This document shows positions 8,415-18,015 of a stretch of 64,000 nt of DNA, in pieces (the first letter of the stretch is position 1; the number at the start of each line of letters is the position of its first letter). The position numbers were made by a program, and so were the translations under genes. The DNA is from Planctomycetota bacterium. GTDB lineage: Bacteria > Planctomycetota > SZUA-567 > H5-PLA8. The DNA is taken from positions 1,550,001 through 1,614,000 of the forward strand of contig JAOSKN010000003.1 of NCBI GenBank assembly GCA_027493525.1, written 5' to 3'. The notes under the pieces were generated by a model that did no database searches, was not told where the DNA came from, and was given only the letters and a program-made list of their open reading frames with translations.

Positions 8415-9849
8415 GTGAAACTCAGCATCCTGATACCGGTCTACAACGAGCGGTACCTGGCGGCCGAACTGCTGCGCCGGGTGCTGGCCGCGCCGCTGCC
8501 CGAAGGACTGGAACGCGAGGTGATCGTCGTCGACGACGGTTCGACGGACGGGACGCGCGAGATCCTCGAGGCGCTGGCGCGCGAACGCCCCGAGGTCCAG
8601 TACGTCCCCCACCCCATGAACCGCGGCAAGGGCGCGGCGATCCGCACCGCCATCGGCAGGGCTCGAGGCGACTTCTGCCTGTTTCAGGATGCGGACCTGG
8701 AATACGACCCCGCGGACTACCCGAAGCTGCTGGAACCGCTGCTGGAAGGCAAGGCCGACGCGGTCTACGGTTCGCGCTATATGCCCGGCCCGCGGCGGCG
8801 CGTGCTTTCGTACTGGCACACCAAGATGAATCGGACCCTCACCGCGCTCTCGAATTTCTTCACCGACCTCGACCTGACCGACGTGGAGACCTGCTACAAG
8901 GCGATTCGCACGGAGGTCTTGAAGACGATACCGATCCGCAGGAACGACTTTGGCATCGAGGTCGAACTGACGGCCAAGCTCGCCAAACGAAACGTGCGCA
9001 TCTACGAGGTGCCGATCAGCTACGACGGGCGCACGTACGCCGAGGGCAAGAAGATCACCTGGCGCGACGGGTATCGCGCGCTGTATGTGATCCTGAAATA
9101 CTGGCTGATCGACGATCTGTACGACGAACGCACCGGGCACCAGATCCTCGCGGACCTCTCGCGCGCTCATCGCTTCAACCGCTGGATGGCGCAGCGCGTC
9201 CGGCCGCACCTGGGGCACCGCGTCCTCGAAATCGGCGCGGGCATCGGCAACCTGACCGCGCAACTGCTGCCGCGTGAGCGCTATGTCGCCAGCGACCTCG
9301 ACGACCTGCATCTGGACGTGCTCAGGAACCTGGCCCTGCGCCGGAAACAGATCGAGGTGCTGCGGATCGACGCCCAGCGCAAAGAGGACTTCGCGTCCCT
9401 TCGCGGCCGCATCGACAGCATCGTCTGCCTGAACGTGCTTGAGCACATTCCCAACGCCTCCACCGCGCTGGGCAACTTTTTTCGACGCGTTGGAGCCGGG
9501 CGGCCGCCTGATCGTACTGGTCCCGCAAGGCGCGTGGCTCTATTGCCCGCTCGACAAGGCCCTCGAACACGTCAAACGCTACCGGCGCCGAGAATTGGCC
9601 GCGGAACTGGAAGCGGCGGGGTTCCAGGTCGAGACCACCTTCCACTTCAATCGCATCGGCGTGCTGGGCTGGCTGTTGAACGGGAAGATCCTGCGCCGCA
9701 CGCGCATGGCCAAATTCCAGTTGAAGGCCTACGACAGTTTGGTCTGGCTCTGGCGGCGCATCGATTTCCTGTTCCCGTGGCACGGCCTCTCGATCGTCGC
9801 GGTCGCGCGCAAGCCCGTCGGCCCGGCGCTCCGAAAGGAAGGCGCGTGA
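8415..9849 (+). CDS. Family 2 glycosyltransferase fused to SAM methyltransferase, one-base frameshift in T6 at 9477-9482
   Basis: Residues 1-240 are a GT2 enzyme of dolichol-phosphate-sugar synthase type. Motifs are SILIPVYNE, VVDDGSTDGT, a FQDADLEYDP metal site and DVETCYKA. The second half is a class I methyltransferase with VLEIGAGIGNLTAQLL and CLNVLEHIPN. At 9477-9482 the run of six T leaves the frame. With five T the reading becomes GNFFDALEPGGRLIVLVPQG and continues to TGA at 9847-9849, giving 477 residues. Without correction the frame would run on into the next gene and mimic a 1009-codon fusion. GTG 8415 is the start. The gene opens a three-gene glycosylation cluster, so the product probably loads a lipid carrier and modifies a glycan by methylation. 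Confidence 0.85.
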
Positions 9850-11444
9850 GCGAGCCGGCGGCGCCCCGCGCCGAAGCGGAACCGGCCTGGTGGCAGCGCC
9901 CCCGGGCAGAGCGCGCAGCCGCCGCCCTGCTGCTGCTCTACGCCGCCGCGCTTTTCGCGCAAATGCAGTTCGGCGCCCACGGCTTGTACGAGCGCGACGG
10001 CTATTTCCACGCGCGCTTTGCGCAGCAATTTCCGTCGTTCGGCCTGACGCGGCAGTTTCCATGGACTCAATTCAGCACCTGGAAGGACCAATTCGCGGAC
10101 AAGGAGTTCCTGTTCCACCTGCTGATGGTCCCCTTCGCGCGCCTGGCCGCTGAACCGCTGACCGGCGCCAAGACGTTCATCCTGTGCCTGGACCTCGCCG
10201 TCTGCGCGGCGCTCTGGCAGGTCCTGCGGCGGACCGGCGTGCGCGGCGCGGTCTGCTTCGCCGCGCTGCTGCTGTGCATGGGCGGGCCGTTCCTGATCCG
10301 GATCGCGATGATCCGCTCCCATGTGTTGAGCATCCTGCTTACCCTGGTCGGCGTCCATTTCCTGCTCAGGCGCGACTGGAAATGGACGGGCCTGGTGGGG
10401 TTTGCGTTTGCCTGGAGCTATACCGTGCCTCTGGTCCTGGCCCTGATCGCGGCGCCTTTCGCCGTCGGGCGCTGGATCGGCGGGGAGCGCTTCGATTGGC
10501 GCTGCCCCGCGGCGGCGCTGGGCGGGGCGCTGCTGGGGATGGCCGTCCATCCGTACACGCCCCTGACGCTCGAGGTCCTGCGCACCATCGCGGAGATCCT
10601 GTTCATGGGCGCACAGGGCAAGGCCTCCGCGGCCCTGGAATTGGGCAAGGAAATCTATCCTTATTCCACGCGCAGCTTTCTGCTCGCGTTCCCGCTGCTG
10701 ACCCTCCTGCTGCTGGCATTGCCACTGGCCGGCTGGCGGCTGGGCAAGCGCGCCAAACCGGAGACCCTGGGCGCGCTCGCCGCCGCGCTGGCCTGGATCG
10801 CAATGACCCTGGTTTTCTCGCGCTTCATGGAATACGCCGTGCCGCTGTTCGTCGTCGCCCTGGCGCTGCTCGCCCGCGACGCCCTGGAGGGCTTCGACTT
10901 GCGCGAGGAATTCGTCCGCAAGCACCCCTGGGCCGCGCGGGCCGTCGGCGCGGGCCTGCTGCTGGCGCTGGCCGGGTTCCACATCCAGGGAGTCCTTTTC
11001 GCCCTGGATTCGATGCGGGAATTGCCGCCGGCGCGGTTCAAAAAGGCTAGCGAGTGGATGGCCGCGCATCTCGATCCGGGCGAGACGGTTGTCAATCTCT
11101 GGTGGGACGACTTTCCCGAACTCTACTATGACGGCTACCGGCAGCACTACCTGGTCGGACTTGACCCGACGTTCATGCAGCGGCGGGACCGGCAGGAAGG
11201 CACCGACTGCGCGCGGCTGCTGGAGGAGATCCGCACGCGCAGGCGCCCATTGGACGGTCCGCTGCTGGCCAGGACCTTTGGTGCGCGGTACATGATTCTG
11301 CGCGCCGAAGTGGCCGGCGCGTACCCCGAGTTGACCGACCGGACTTGGGGCTATGTGTACAAGGACGACTGGGCGGCGATTTACGCGCTGGACGGCCCGG
11401 AGGGACCACCGGCCGGGGGCGCGCCGCGGGATCCGGGACCGTAA
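9846..11444 (+). CDS. GT-C type membrane glycosyltransferase, STT3-like
   Basis: GTG 9846 overlaps the preceding stop (GTGA). The 532-residue protein has about ten to twelve membrane helices after a short cytoplasmic N-terminus. The first external loop contains ERDGYFHAR (residues 49-57), placed like the metal-binding D-x-YxH-x-R loop of STT3/AglB oligosaccharyltransferases. A soluble C-terminal part contains NLWWDD (417-422), comparable with the WWD motif that recognises the acceptor sequon in STT3. These two landmarks suggest an oligosaccharyltransferase-like or PMT-like enzyme using a lipid-linked sugar. The similarity was judged by motif and topology only. Close neighbours are a GT2 and a GT4 enzyme. 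A generic membrane glycosyltransferase call is safe; a true STT3 role is speculative. Confidence 0.75.
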   Translation: MSEPAAPRAEAEPAWWQRPRAERAAAALLLLYAAALFAQMQFGAHGLYERDGYFHARFAQQFPSFGLTRQFPWTQFSTWKDQFADKEFLFHLLMVPFARLAAEPLTGAKTFILCLDLAVCAALWQVLRRTGVRGAVCFAALLLCMGGPFLIRIAMIRSHVLSILLTLVGVHFLLRRDWKWTGLVGFAFAWSYTVPLVLALIAAPFAVGRWIGGERFDWRCPAAALGGALLGMAVHPYTPLTLEVLRTIAEILFMGAQGKASAALELGKEIYPYSTRSFLLAFPLLTLLLLALPLAGWRLGKRAKPETLGALAAALAWIAMTLVFSRFMEYAVPLFVVALALLARDALEGFDLREEFVRKHPWAARAVGAGLLLALAGFHIQGVLFALDSMRELPPARFKKASEWMAAHLDPGETVVNLWWDDFPELYYDGYRQHYLVGLDPTFMQRRDRQEGTDCARLLEEIRTRRRPLDGPLLARTFGARYMILRAEVAGAYPELTDRTWGYVYKDDWAAIYALDGPEGPPAGGAPRDPGP

Positions 11445-11446
11445 GC

Positions 11447-12550
11447 ATGCGCATCGCCCTGGATTGCTCCAGCGCCGCGCGCGCGGAAGCCACCGGCGTG
11501 GCGATGTACATCCGGCGTCTCGTCGCCGCCTTCGGGCGCGTCGGCGCAGGGCACGAATTCCTGCTGGCGCACCGGCTCTCCAGAGTGAAGCAGTGCCGTC
11601 ATTTCGTCGCGCCTCCGGACTCGAAATTCCGCGCCAAGATTCTGCTCGAACCGGCGCAGGTGTTCCATCCGTTTTTCTCGCGCAGCCTGGATGTTTTCCA
11701 CGGGCTGGACGCGCGCCTTCCCGGCCCGGGCGTCAAGGCGCGGCTGGTGGTAACCGTTCATGACGTCTATTCGGCGCTGCAATCCCGCGAATTCGCCGCC
11801 GAGGAGTTCCGCCGCATGAAAGCGGAGCGCTACCGGGACCTCGTCGAGCGAGCCGACCGGATCGTCGTGGTAAGCGAGGCCTGCCGCCGGGACGTGCTGG
11901 AGACCCTGGAGCCGGACCCGGCCAAGCTGAGGGTCGTGCACGAGGCCGGAGGCGAGGAATTCACGCCTAGAAGCGAGAATGAAATCAAGGCCATCCGCGC
12001 GAAATACGGTCTGGATGCGCCGTATCTTGTCTATGTGGGCACGATCAACAAACGCAAGAACCTGCCGCGGATGATCCGGGCCTTCGCGCGGGCGCGCGAA
12101 GCGGCGCGAAGCGACGCGCTCTTCGCCGTGGGCGGCCGCGTCGGCTTCGGCGGCGAGGAGATCCACCGCGCGATTGAGGAGTCGCGGGCCGGCGGCTTCG
12201 TGCGCCTGCTGGGCTACCTGCCCGATGCGGACGTGCCCGCGCTCTACGGCGGCGCGTTGGGGCTTTTCTTCTGTACGCTGTACGAGGGCTTCGGGATTCC
12301 GGTCCTTGAGGCTTTTTCGTGCGGCTGCCCGGTGCTCGGCGGGACGAAAGGGAGCGTTCCCGAGATCGCGGGCCCGGCGGCGCTGCTCGCCGATCCCGAG
12401 AACCTCGATGAGATGGCCGCGCAGGCGGCCCGGCTGCTTTCCGGCGAGGATTTGCGGCGGCGCCTGCGCGCGGAGGGGCTGGAGCGCGCGAAGGCCTTTT
12501 CCTGGGATCGCGCGGCGCGTGAATGTTTGGAGATCTACCAGGAGTCGTAA
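11447..12550 (+). CDS. Family 4 glycosyltransferase
   Basis: The start ATG is two bases after the preceding stop, so the gene is part of the same operon. The 367-residue protein has two Rossmann halves. N-terminal motifs are MRIALDCSSAARAEATG and TVHDVYSAL. The linker RIVVVSEACRRD is followed by YLVYVGTINKRKNLPRMI. The donor site is CTLYEGFGIPVLEAFSCGCP, with the E-x7-E pattern of retaining GT4 enzymes. It would transfer an activated hexose to a lipid-linked or glycan acceptor on the cytoplasmic side. It works in the pathway with the GT2/methyltransferase and GT-C genes upstream. Donor and acceptor are unknown. Confidence 0.92.
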   Translation: MRIALDCSSAARAEATGVAMYIRRLVAAFGRVGAGHEFLLAHRLSRVKQCRHFVAPPDSKFRAKILLEPAQVFHPFFSRSLDVFHGLDARLPGPGVKARLVVTVHDVYSALQSREFAAEEFRRMKAERYRDLVERADRIVVVSEACRRDVLETLEPDPAKLRVVHEAGGEEFTPRSENEIKAIRAKYGLDAPYLVYVGTINKRKNLPRMIRAFARAREAARSDALFAVGGRVGFGGEEIHRAIEESRAGGFVRLLGYLPDADVPALYGGALGLFFCTLYEGFGIPVLEAFSCGCPVLGGTKGSVPEIAGPAALLADPENLDEMAAQAARLLSGEDLRRRLRAEGLERAKAFSWDRAARECLEIYQES

Positions 12551-12553
12551 GAG

Positions 12554-13312
12554 TTATTTTTTTTCTTCAGGCGGGAGTTGAATCAGCTTCTGCATATCTG
12601 GCTGAACGGCTTGGACGGCCCATTCCGCCTGAAACTTGAGCTGCGTGGGCGCGTCGCTTTCCTTCTCCTTTTCTTTGCCCTTTTCCTTCCTTGGCGGCTG
12701 CCGCGATTCAAGCCAGTCGGGCATGGGAATGAACCAGAGGGGCGCGTTGGGATCCTTGCCATGCGCGCCCTGCATCGGGCGCAGGCGGAGTCCGTCGCCC
12801 TGCGCGCCGTTATCGAGGCCCTTCCCGGCGCGGTCCAGGACCTGGTCGGCGCGCCGGACGGCTTCGCTGAGTTCGCCCGCGCGCTTGGCGAGCTTCGGGC
12901 CTTCCTCGGCGATGAACTCCCGCGCGCCGCGGAAGTGCCCGTCGCGGGATTTGCGCGCCGCGACGGCGCCGTCCACGGCGAAGCGCGCCATGCGCTCGAC
13001 CCCCGGTGTCGCGAGGAGCCGGTCGTAGAACTCGACGGCCGCGCCCCAGGACTCCAGCGCCTCGCGCACGCGGGAGAGCGCTCGGAGCGCGTATTCGCGA
13101 TCGCGCGGCTGCTCGGTGGGGTCCAGCGCCATTTTTTCGAGCATGGTCTGGAGGTCGCGAAGCGCGGCAGCCTCCGCCGCGGGATCGCCGGGCTTGGCTT
13201 CTTCGTCTTGCGCGCGCGCGAGGCCCGCGCCCCAGAGCGCGAGCAGCAGCAACGCGCCAAGCCGACGCGCACGGGATGCGGGAGGCGGGAAGCGCCTGCG
13301 GTAGCCGGTCAT
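12554..13312 (-). CDS. Exported protein of unknown function at the end of the MoxR/VWA block
   Basis: The 252-residue protein starts with an Arg-rich n-region and hydrophobic stretch (ARRLGALLLLALWGAGLARA) consistent with a signal peptide. The mature part is helical, Glu/Arg/Ala-rich and TPR-like around residues 50-140 (YALRALSRVREALESWGAA). It ends in a Lys/Glu-rich segment. A few Trp/Pro-rich residues (LWFIPMPDWLE) near 190 are distinctive. Its ATG overlaps the stop of the TPR gene upstream (ATGA at 13312-13309), so the two are translationally coupled. I do not recognise a family. It is the last gene of the long minus-strand block. Confidence 0.75.
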   Translation of the reverse strand: MTGYRRRFPPPASRARRLGALLLLALWGAGLARAQDEEAKPGDPAAEAAALRDLQTMLEKMALDPTEQPRDREYALRALSRVREALESWGAAVEFYDRLLATPGVERMARFAVDGAVAARKSRDGHFRGAREFIAEEGPKLAKRAGELSEAVRRADQVLDRAGKGLDNGAQGDGLRLRPMQGAHGKDPNAPLWFIPMPDWLESRQPPRKEKGKEKEKESDAPTQLKFQAEWAVQAVQPDMQKLIQLPPEEKK

Positions 13313-14797
13313 TTGCCCTCCAGCGCCTTGAAGGGGTCGTCCTTGGGACCCTTGCCGTCTTTCCCGCCGGGCCCGTAATTGAGCCATTCGTAAAACGGCT
13401 TCAACTCCGTGACGTGCCCTTGCACGGCTTTGACCCCGACGACGACCCACTCTGCTCCGGCTCTCTGAATCCCGTCCTCGCTGCAGCGCGCGAACTGCGC
13501 GCGAAACTGTCCGAGCGCCTCCTTGGGCTTGCCCATCAGGATCAGCAGGTACGCGCGCTGCCGCGCGCCCGCGTCCGAATCGCCGGTCTTGTCGAAGCCT
13601 TCCTGGAGCAGCTTGAGCCGCGCGGGATCTGTGTCGCAGCTCACCTCGGCAAGCGGATTCGAAGGATCGTCTCCGCCGGGTTTTCCGTCGGGCCCCAGGG
13701 GGCCGAACTTCTGGAATTTCAGAAACTCGTTGGCGCGCTGGAGGTGCCCGTCCACGGCCTTCAACTGCGCGGCGGCGATGGTGCAGGCTTCGATGAGCAG
13801 GCGGTCGTTGGAGGCGACGTCGTAAAGGGACTTCGCGGCCTTGAGCGCCTCGGCGGCCTTGCCTTCCTCGACCCAGAGTTCGACGACGCCCTTCTGACAG
13901 GCGTACAGGTAATCGGCTTCCGAAGCGTAATACGCCTGGCAGCGGACGTAGTCGGCGCGAGCCTCGGCCTTTTTCCCGGACTGCCGCAGGGCGTGCGCAT
14001 GGTTAATGGCGAGGTCCGCGCGCAGGCGGTAATCGCCCTCGCTGGCTTCGATCTCGGCGAGGAAGGGTATCCCTTCGTCCCAATTCGCAGCTTCCATCAC
14101 CGCGCGCACGGCGTTCTGCTTGGCCGGCCGCACGACCCAGTGGGGCTGGTTCCTGGAGAATTCCTGCAGCATCCGCTTGTAGCAGGCGAAAGCCTCCTTG
14201 GGCCGCTTGAGGGCAAGGTGGCAGTCTCCGGAGCCGTTCAGGGACGCGGCGACACGGGACTCGTCCTTGGGATCGGCCTTTTCGACTTCCTTGAACTCGG
14301 CGATGGCTTTCTCGTAGTCGCGCACGCGGTCCTTGTACAGGTACGCGATCTGCAGCCGCGCATTGGCGTTCAACGAAGGCTCCTCGGCGCCGGCGATTTC
14401 GACAACCTTACGATATGCGGCCTCGGATTCTTCGACGCGCCCCGCGTCGCGCAGCGTGTCGCCGCGCGCAGTCAGGGCTTCGAGCCGCGTCTTCCGGTCG
14501 TTCTCGAAATTGGCCGCGAAGCGCTCGTAGACTTTGAGGGCTTCGTCCCATTTTTTTGACGCGCCGGCAGACATCGGCCATGTGCAGGTAGATCTCGCGC
14601 ACTTTGGCCAAGTCGGCGGCGTAGGCCTGAAGCATGGCGTCGCCCTTCTCGAGCCCTTCCTTCCATTTGTTCTGGTCGCGCAGGCGGCGAAGGTCGTTGA
14701 AATCGTTGTTCCAATCGGCCGCCGCGGCGGCGCCGCAGGCCAGCGCCAGCAGCAACCCGCCGGCGGCGAGCGCCCTCGCCAGGGCAAGACGTTGCAT
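13309..14797 (-). CDS. Exported tetratricopeptide-repeat protein, one-base frameshift in T7 at 14551-14557
   Basis: ATG 14797, preceded by GGAAGGAGACCGAGGTG, opens a signal peptide (ARALAAGGLLLALACGAAAA) and the mature start ADWNNDFNDLRRL. The frame breaks in the A7 run on the coding strand. With one A fewer, the text reads VCRRVKKWDEALKVYERFAA and continues to the end, giving 495 residues. The body is helical repeats with TPR spacing (DTLRDAGRVEESEAAYRKVV, IAYLYKDRVRDYEKAIAEFK). It probably acts as a periplasmic protein-interaction module for the VWA/propeller complex encoded upstream. Its stop overlaps the next start. The frameshift may be a sequencing or assembly error. Confidence 0.8.
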
Positions 14798-14856
14798 CAC
14801 CTCGGTCTCCTTCCAGCCAGAGCCCTTCCGCGCCTCAGGATACCCGGGCGCGCCGG

Positions 14857-16905
14857 TTATTGCCTGTCCCGCTCGACTTCGAAGCCGATGTCGTCGATGT
14901 AAAACTGGTGCCCGTCGGGGTCGTCGCCCGCGAAGACGAGCGCGCCGCATTTGTCCGGGAAGAACGCGGTCTGCTTCATGATGTCGGCCAAGGGCACGCG
15001 GACGCGCTGGTAAGCGGCGGTGAATGACTTGAGGTAGCCGTCCTTGAGCAGCCAGACCTCGCGCGTGCGGTTGGCCGAGGACCAGTGATCGGTCATGTCC
15101 ATCAGGCAGACACGGACGTCGCGGTCGGATGGCGCGGGGCTCTTGACCCAAAAGACGAGCGCGTCCTGCTCGGTGATGTTCCGCCCGGCGCCGCCGCTGT
15201 CGCCCCAGCGGTCCACACCCCAGGCGATGGCCCATGGCCCGGACTTGGCGTGGAGGCGCAGGCAGCGCTCGCCGTTGCGCGCCTGAACTTCGGACACGGT
15301 CAGGTCCACTTCGCCTTCGGCGGCCATGGCGCGGCCCCAGTTGTTGTCCTCGCCGTCCCAGAAGCCCATGTCTTCCTGCCTGGGCCAGGCGGCGAAGACG
15401 AGCACGCCGGAGGTGGAGCGTCCTTTCTCGTCGGTCGCGGTGAGGGTCAGCGGAAGCTGCCCCGGCAGCTTGGGGCCGCCGCTATCCTGGTCTGCGGACC
15501 AGGCCATGGCGCGCGGGCCCACGACCATGCTCGCCCCGTACACGCCGTCGCCGGCCTCGCCGTCGCCGTGCTGGCCGTCATCCAGGAGCGCGGTCGGTTC
15601 GCCCAGCAGAGGACGCAGATCGAGCGTAACGGCCTTGATCGGCGCATCGCCGGCGGCGTTGACCTTGGCCGTGAAGGTGACGGGAACGCCCTTCGACCAT
15701 TCGGCCAGGGCGTGGAGCTTCTCGCGCATGCCCAGGGCCATGTGCCCCGCGTGGCGCGCGTCGGCAAGCTTGAGGAACTGGGCGCGCAATCCGCCCATGT
15801 AAGCCCGGTACCCCCAGTACGGCAGGACGAGGCTCCCGGGTTCGGCGCGCAGCCGCGCGACCTGCGGGCCGGGCGGCACGACGCGGCGCGCGACATAAAG
15901 CTGCCCGTTGACACTCGCGTAGAGCGTGCTTCCGTTGGCGTTGGCGGCGGCGTTGGCGCCGGACTTGACGAGCCGGTCGATGAAGAGGCCTTCGTTTTCC
16001 GCGAACCAGGTCTTGAAGCCGTCCTTGCTCGCGAGCAGCCCGCGGGAATGGGGATCGTAGGCGTAGATCCAGGTCTCGTCGGGCTTGTCGCCCCAGGCCT
16101 GGAAGAGGGATACCCACTCCGCGTCCTCGGAGGCCTCCGGCCCCACCGACTCCCAGCTCTCGACCCGCATCAGGCGCCCGCCGCGCGTGCCGAACCACGG
16201 GTCGTCGGGCTTGAAGCGCGGCAGGAGTCCGACGGTCGGCCGCACGTCGCGGATCAATTCGCTCCAGTATCGCCCTCCATCATGGCTGCGGTAGATGCCC
16301 CAGACGTCTTCCTCGTCCATGGCCCCGCCGCCCATGTAGCCGGTGGTGCCGGAGAAGAGGATCTCATCCGCGAAATGCTTCTGCGCGATGACGGTCCAAG
16401 TCTTCCCGCCGTCCATCGTCTTGCTGATCCCGGCCACGCCGGCGCCGTGGGTCACGTACAGCGTGCGCATGGAAAGGTCGCCGGGGTAGAGGCGCAGTCG
16501 CGCGACGGCATTGGAGGCCAGGCCGCCCTGCTCGTTGCCGATGGAGGCCCAGGTGCGGCCGCCGTCCTCGGACTTGAAGACGCCCAGGTCACGCGAGCCA
16601 AGGTAGACGAGCCTGGGGTTGAGACGCGCGAAGCAGAGGTCCGCGACGCGGCCCAGGGCCGCGCGGTCGGAGTTCGGGAGCGCCGTCCAGGTCAGGCCGT
16701 CGTCGCGCGATTCCATGAGCCCTTCGCGGGTCGCGACAAGGCAGCGGTCGGGGTCGGCCGGATCCGGAAAGACGCCATCGGCGCGCTTGACCTCCATCTG
16801 CGCCCGCCAGACGAAGCGGCCACCGGCCACGTCGGGCTCCTCCCCCGCGACCGGGTGGACCGCGATAAAGGCGACCAGCAGCGCTGCGTGCGTGAAGCGG
16901 AGCAT
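14857..16905 (-). CDS. Exported Asp-box (BNR) beta-propeller protein with C-terminal carbohydrate-binding-like domain
   Basis: The 682-residue protein has a signal peptide (FTHAALLVAFIAVHPVAG). Residues about 30-330 form a sialidase/Ycf48-like propeller with repeated Asp boxes: SRDDGLTW, SEDGGRTW, TMDGGKTW and SHDGGRYW. No sialidase arginine triad was recognised, so a binding role is more likely than hydrolysis. The middle region (about 390-470) looks like an Ig-like sandwich (DDGQHGDGEAGDGVYGA). The last ~150 residues resemble a jelly-roll binding domain (LRLHAKSGPWAIAWGVD, then FYIDDIGFE near the end). The gene follows the caspase-like gene by 40 bases on the same strand and likely belongs to the same transcript. 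Start ATG 16905. Confidence 0.82.
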   Translation of the reverse strand: MLRFTHAALLVAFIAVHPVAGEEPDVAGGRFVWRAQMEVKRADGVFPDPADPDRCLVATREGLMESRDDGLTWTALPNSDRAALGRVADLCFARLNPRLVYLGSRDLGVFKSEDGGRTWASIGNEQGGLASNAVARLRLYPGDLSMRTLYVTHGAGVAGISKTMDGGKTWTVIAQKHFADEILFSGTTGYMGGGAMDEEDVWGIYRSHDGGRYWSELIRDVRPTVGLLPRFKPDDPWFGTRGGRLMRVESWESVGPEASEDAEWVSLFQAWGDKPDETWIYAYDPHSRGLLASKDGFKTWFAENEGLFIDRLVKSGANAAANANGSTLYASVNGQLYVARRVVPPGPQVARLRAEPGSLVLPYWGYRAYMGGLRAQFLKLADARHAGHMALGMREKLHALAEWSKGVPVTFTAKVNAAGDAPIKAVTLDLRPLLGEPTALLDDGQHGDGEAGDGVYGASMVVGPRAMAWSADQDSGGPKLPGQLPLTLTATDEKGRSTSGVLVFAAWPRQEDMGFWDGEDNNWGRAMAAEGEVDLTVSEVQARNGERCLRLHAKSGPWAIAWGVDRWGDSGGAGRNITEQDALVFWVKSPAPSDRDVRVCLMDMTDHWSSANRTREVWLLKDGYLKSFTAAYQRVRVPLADIMKQTAFFPDKCGALVFAGDDPDGHQFYIDDIGFEVERDRQ

Positions 16906-16945
16906 GGAGCTTCCCGGAACGAACGGAACAGAGCCGAACTACCGG

Positions 16946-17989
16946 CTACTTCTTTTCTTCCTTCTCTTCTTCCTTGAAGACCGGTGCGCCGGCCAGGCCG
17001 CGGGGCATACCGAGGATCGTCTGGGCGGCCAGCTTGCCGTCCTCGCCAGGATCGACGCCTTTGACCGGCGCAAAGGCGCTGTTGTTGAAGACCGCGCTGC
17101 CGACCTTGTCGCCGTTGTCCTCGAGCTGCGCGAACTCGGTGCACATGCGCCGGCCCATCCACTGCGGCCCCCATTCACCCAACTCCGGTTCGGCGTCGTC
17201 GGCCTCGGGATCCATGGGCGCGCCCATCTTTTTTTCGGGGATGGAGCCGTAGAACTTTTTCCAGAGTTCGCGGGATTGCTTGCCCTCGATGCGCCACTCC
17301 CCGCCGTCGCTGAAATACTGGCGCAGGTACCACTTGGCGCAGTTAAGCGCGGCGGCGTTGAAGGTCTCCAGGAGCTGGAGCTTGCCGTCGCCATTGGCGT
17401 CGGCGCCGGGCTTCTCGTACGCGGCGAGGAAAAACTCGGCGAAGTATGTCGCGTTCCCCTGCGCGGGGTTGTTGGTGGCGGCAACGATAATGCGGTCGGG
17501 ATGGCTCAGCGGCGCCACGAAGGGGTGGGACGCCGAAGCCAAGTCGATCACGATCACATCCCGCGTGGGCACCTTCTTGAGCGCCGCGGCAAGGTCGGCG
17601 GCCGAAAGGTCCGCGCCGGGCAGGCAGAGCTTCGCGGATTTCGCGTCCGTCGAGCCGTGGCCCATGAGCACGAGCACGGCCTGGTCGCCGGGATGCACCT
17701 GCGTCTCCCAGGCGGCCAGGGCCTTGAGCACGTTCTCCCGCGTGCTCGCTTCCTTTACGACACCGGGCAGCGCGTCCTTGCGCTCCATGAACACGGCCAC
17801 GTTCGCGGCAGGGATGCCGCACTTCCCGGTGAGGACCGCGTGGAAGCGCTGGGTCCAGTCCTTGAAGTTCGCCGCGAAGTTGGGCTCGCCGCTCTCGCCG
17901 GCCACGACAAGCGCGCGCACGGCGGGCTCGCCGGCCCCCGCCGAGAGCGCCAGGAGGAACGCGAGGAGCGCGATCGGACGGCTTCCCAT
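16946..17989 (-). CDS. Exported caspase-fold (C13/C14-like) protein lacking the catalytic cysteine
   Basis: AAAGGAGG nine bases before ATG 17989 fixes the start. A signal peptide (IALLAFLLALSAGAGEPA) precedes a caspase-like alpha/beta domain. The first strand is RALVVAG, and the histidine motif VLVLMGHGS has His111. The second catalytic strand is DVIVIDLASASHPF. Caspases and legumains have D-x-C-x-x-G there. Here the cysteine position is Ala151, and no other cysteine is near. The enzyme is therefore probably inactive. An EF-hand-like DANGDGKLQLLE occurs near residue 195, and the C-terminus is Lys/Glu-rich. It lies between the VWA/amidotransferase-like and Asp-box genes. A role as a pseudo-peptidase ligand-binding partner is an inference. 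Confidence 0.8.
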   Translation of the reverse strand: MGSRPIALLAFLLALSAGAGEPAVRALVVAGESGEPNFAANFKDWTQRFHAVLTGKCGIPAANVAVFMERKDALPGVVKEASTRENVLKALAAWETQVHPGDQAVLVLMGHGSTDAKSAKLCLPGADLSAADLAAALKKVPTRDVIVIDLASASHPFVAPLSHPDRIIVAATNNPAQGNATYFAEFFLAAYEKPGADANGDGKLQLLETFNAAALNCAKWYLRQYFSDGGEWRIEGKQSRELWKKFYGSIPEKKMGAPMDPEADDAEPELGEWGPQWMGRRMCTEFAQLEDNGDKVGSAVFNNSAFAPVKGVDPGEDGKLAAQTILGMPRGLAGAPVFKEEEKEEKK

Positions 17990-18015
17990 CAACTCGGGCC
18001 TCCTTTCGAATCGGT

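Noticed and set aside
8415..11444. An apparent 1009-residue GT2-methyltransferase-GT-C fusion
   Set aside because: The part between about 9483 and 9845 is out-of-frame Arg/Pro-rich text. Correcting the T6 run gives a normal stop at 9849 and a separate GT-C gene starting at GTG 9846.
14408..15235. A separate gene in the frame covering the TPR signal peptide
   Set aside because: Its useful part is the first 80 residues of the TPR protein, separated from the rest only by the T7 run. Upstream it is antisense text within the Asp-box gene.
15085..16977. A 630-codon plus-strand frame opposite the Asp-box gene
   Set aside because: The minus strand carries a signal peptide and four Asp boxes. The plus frame is low-complexity Ala/Val/Gly text.
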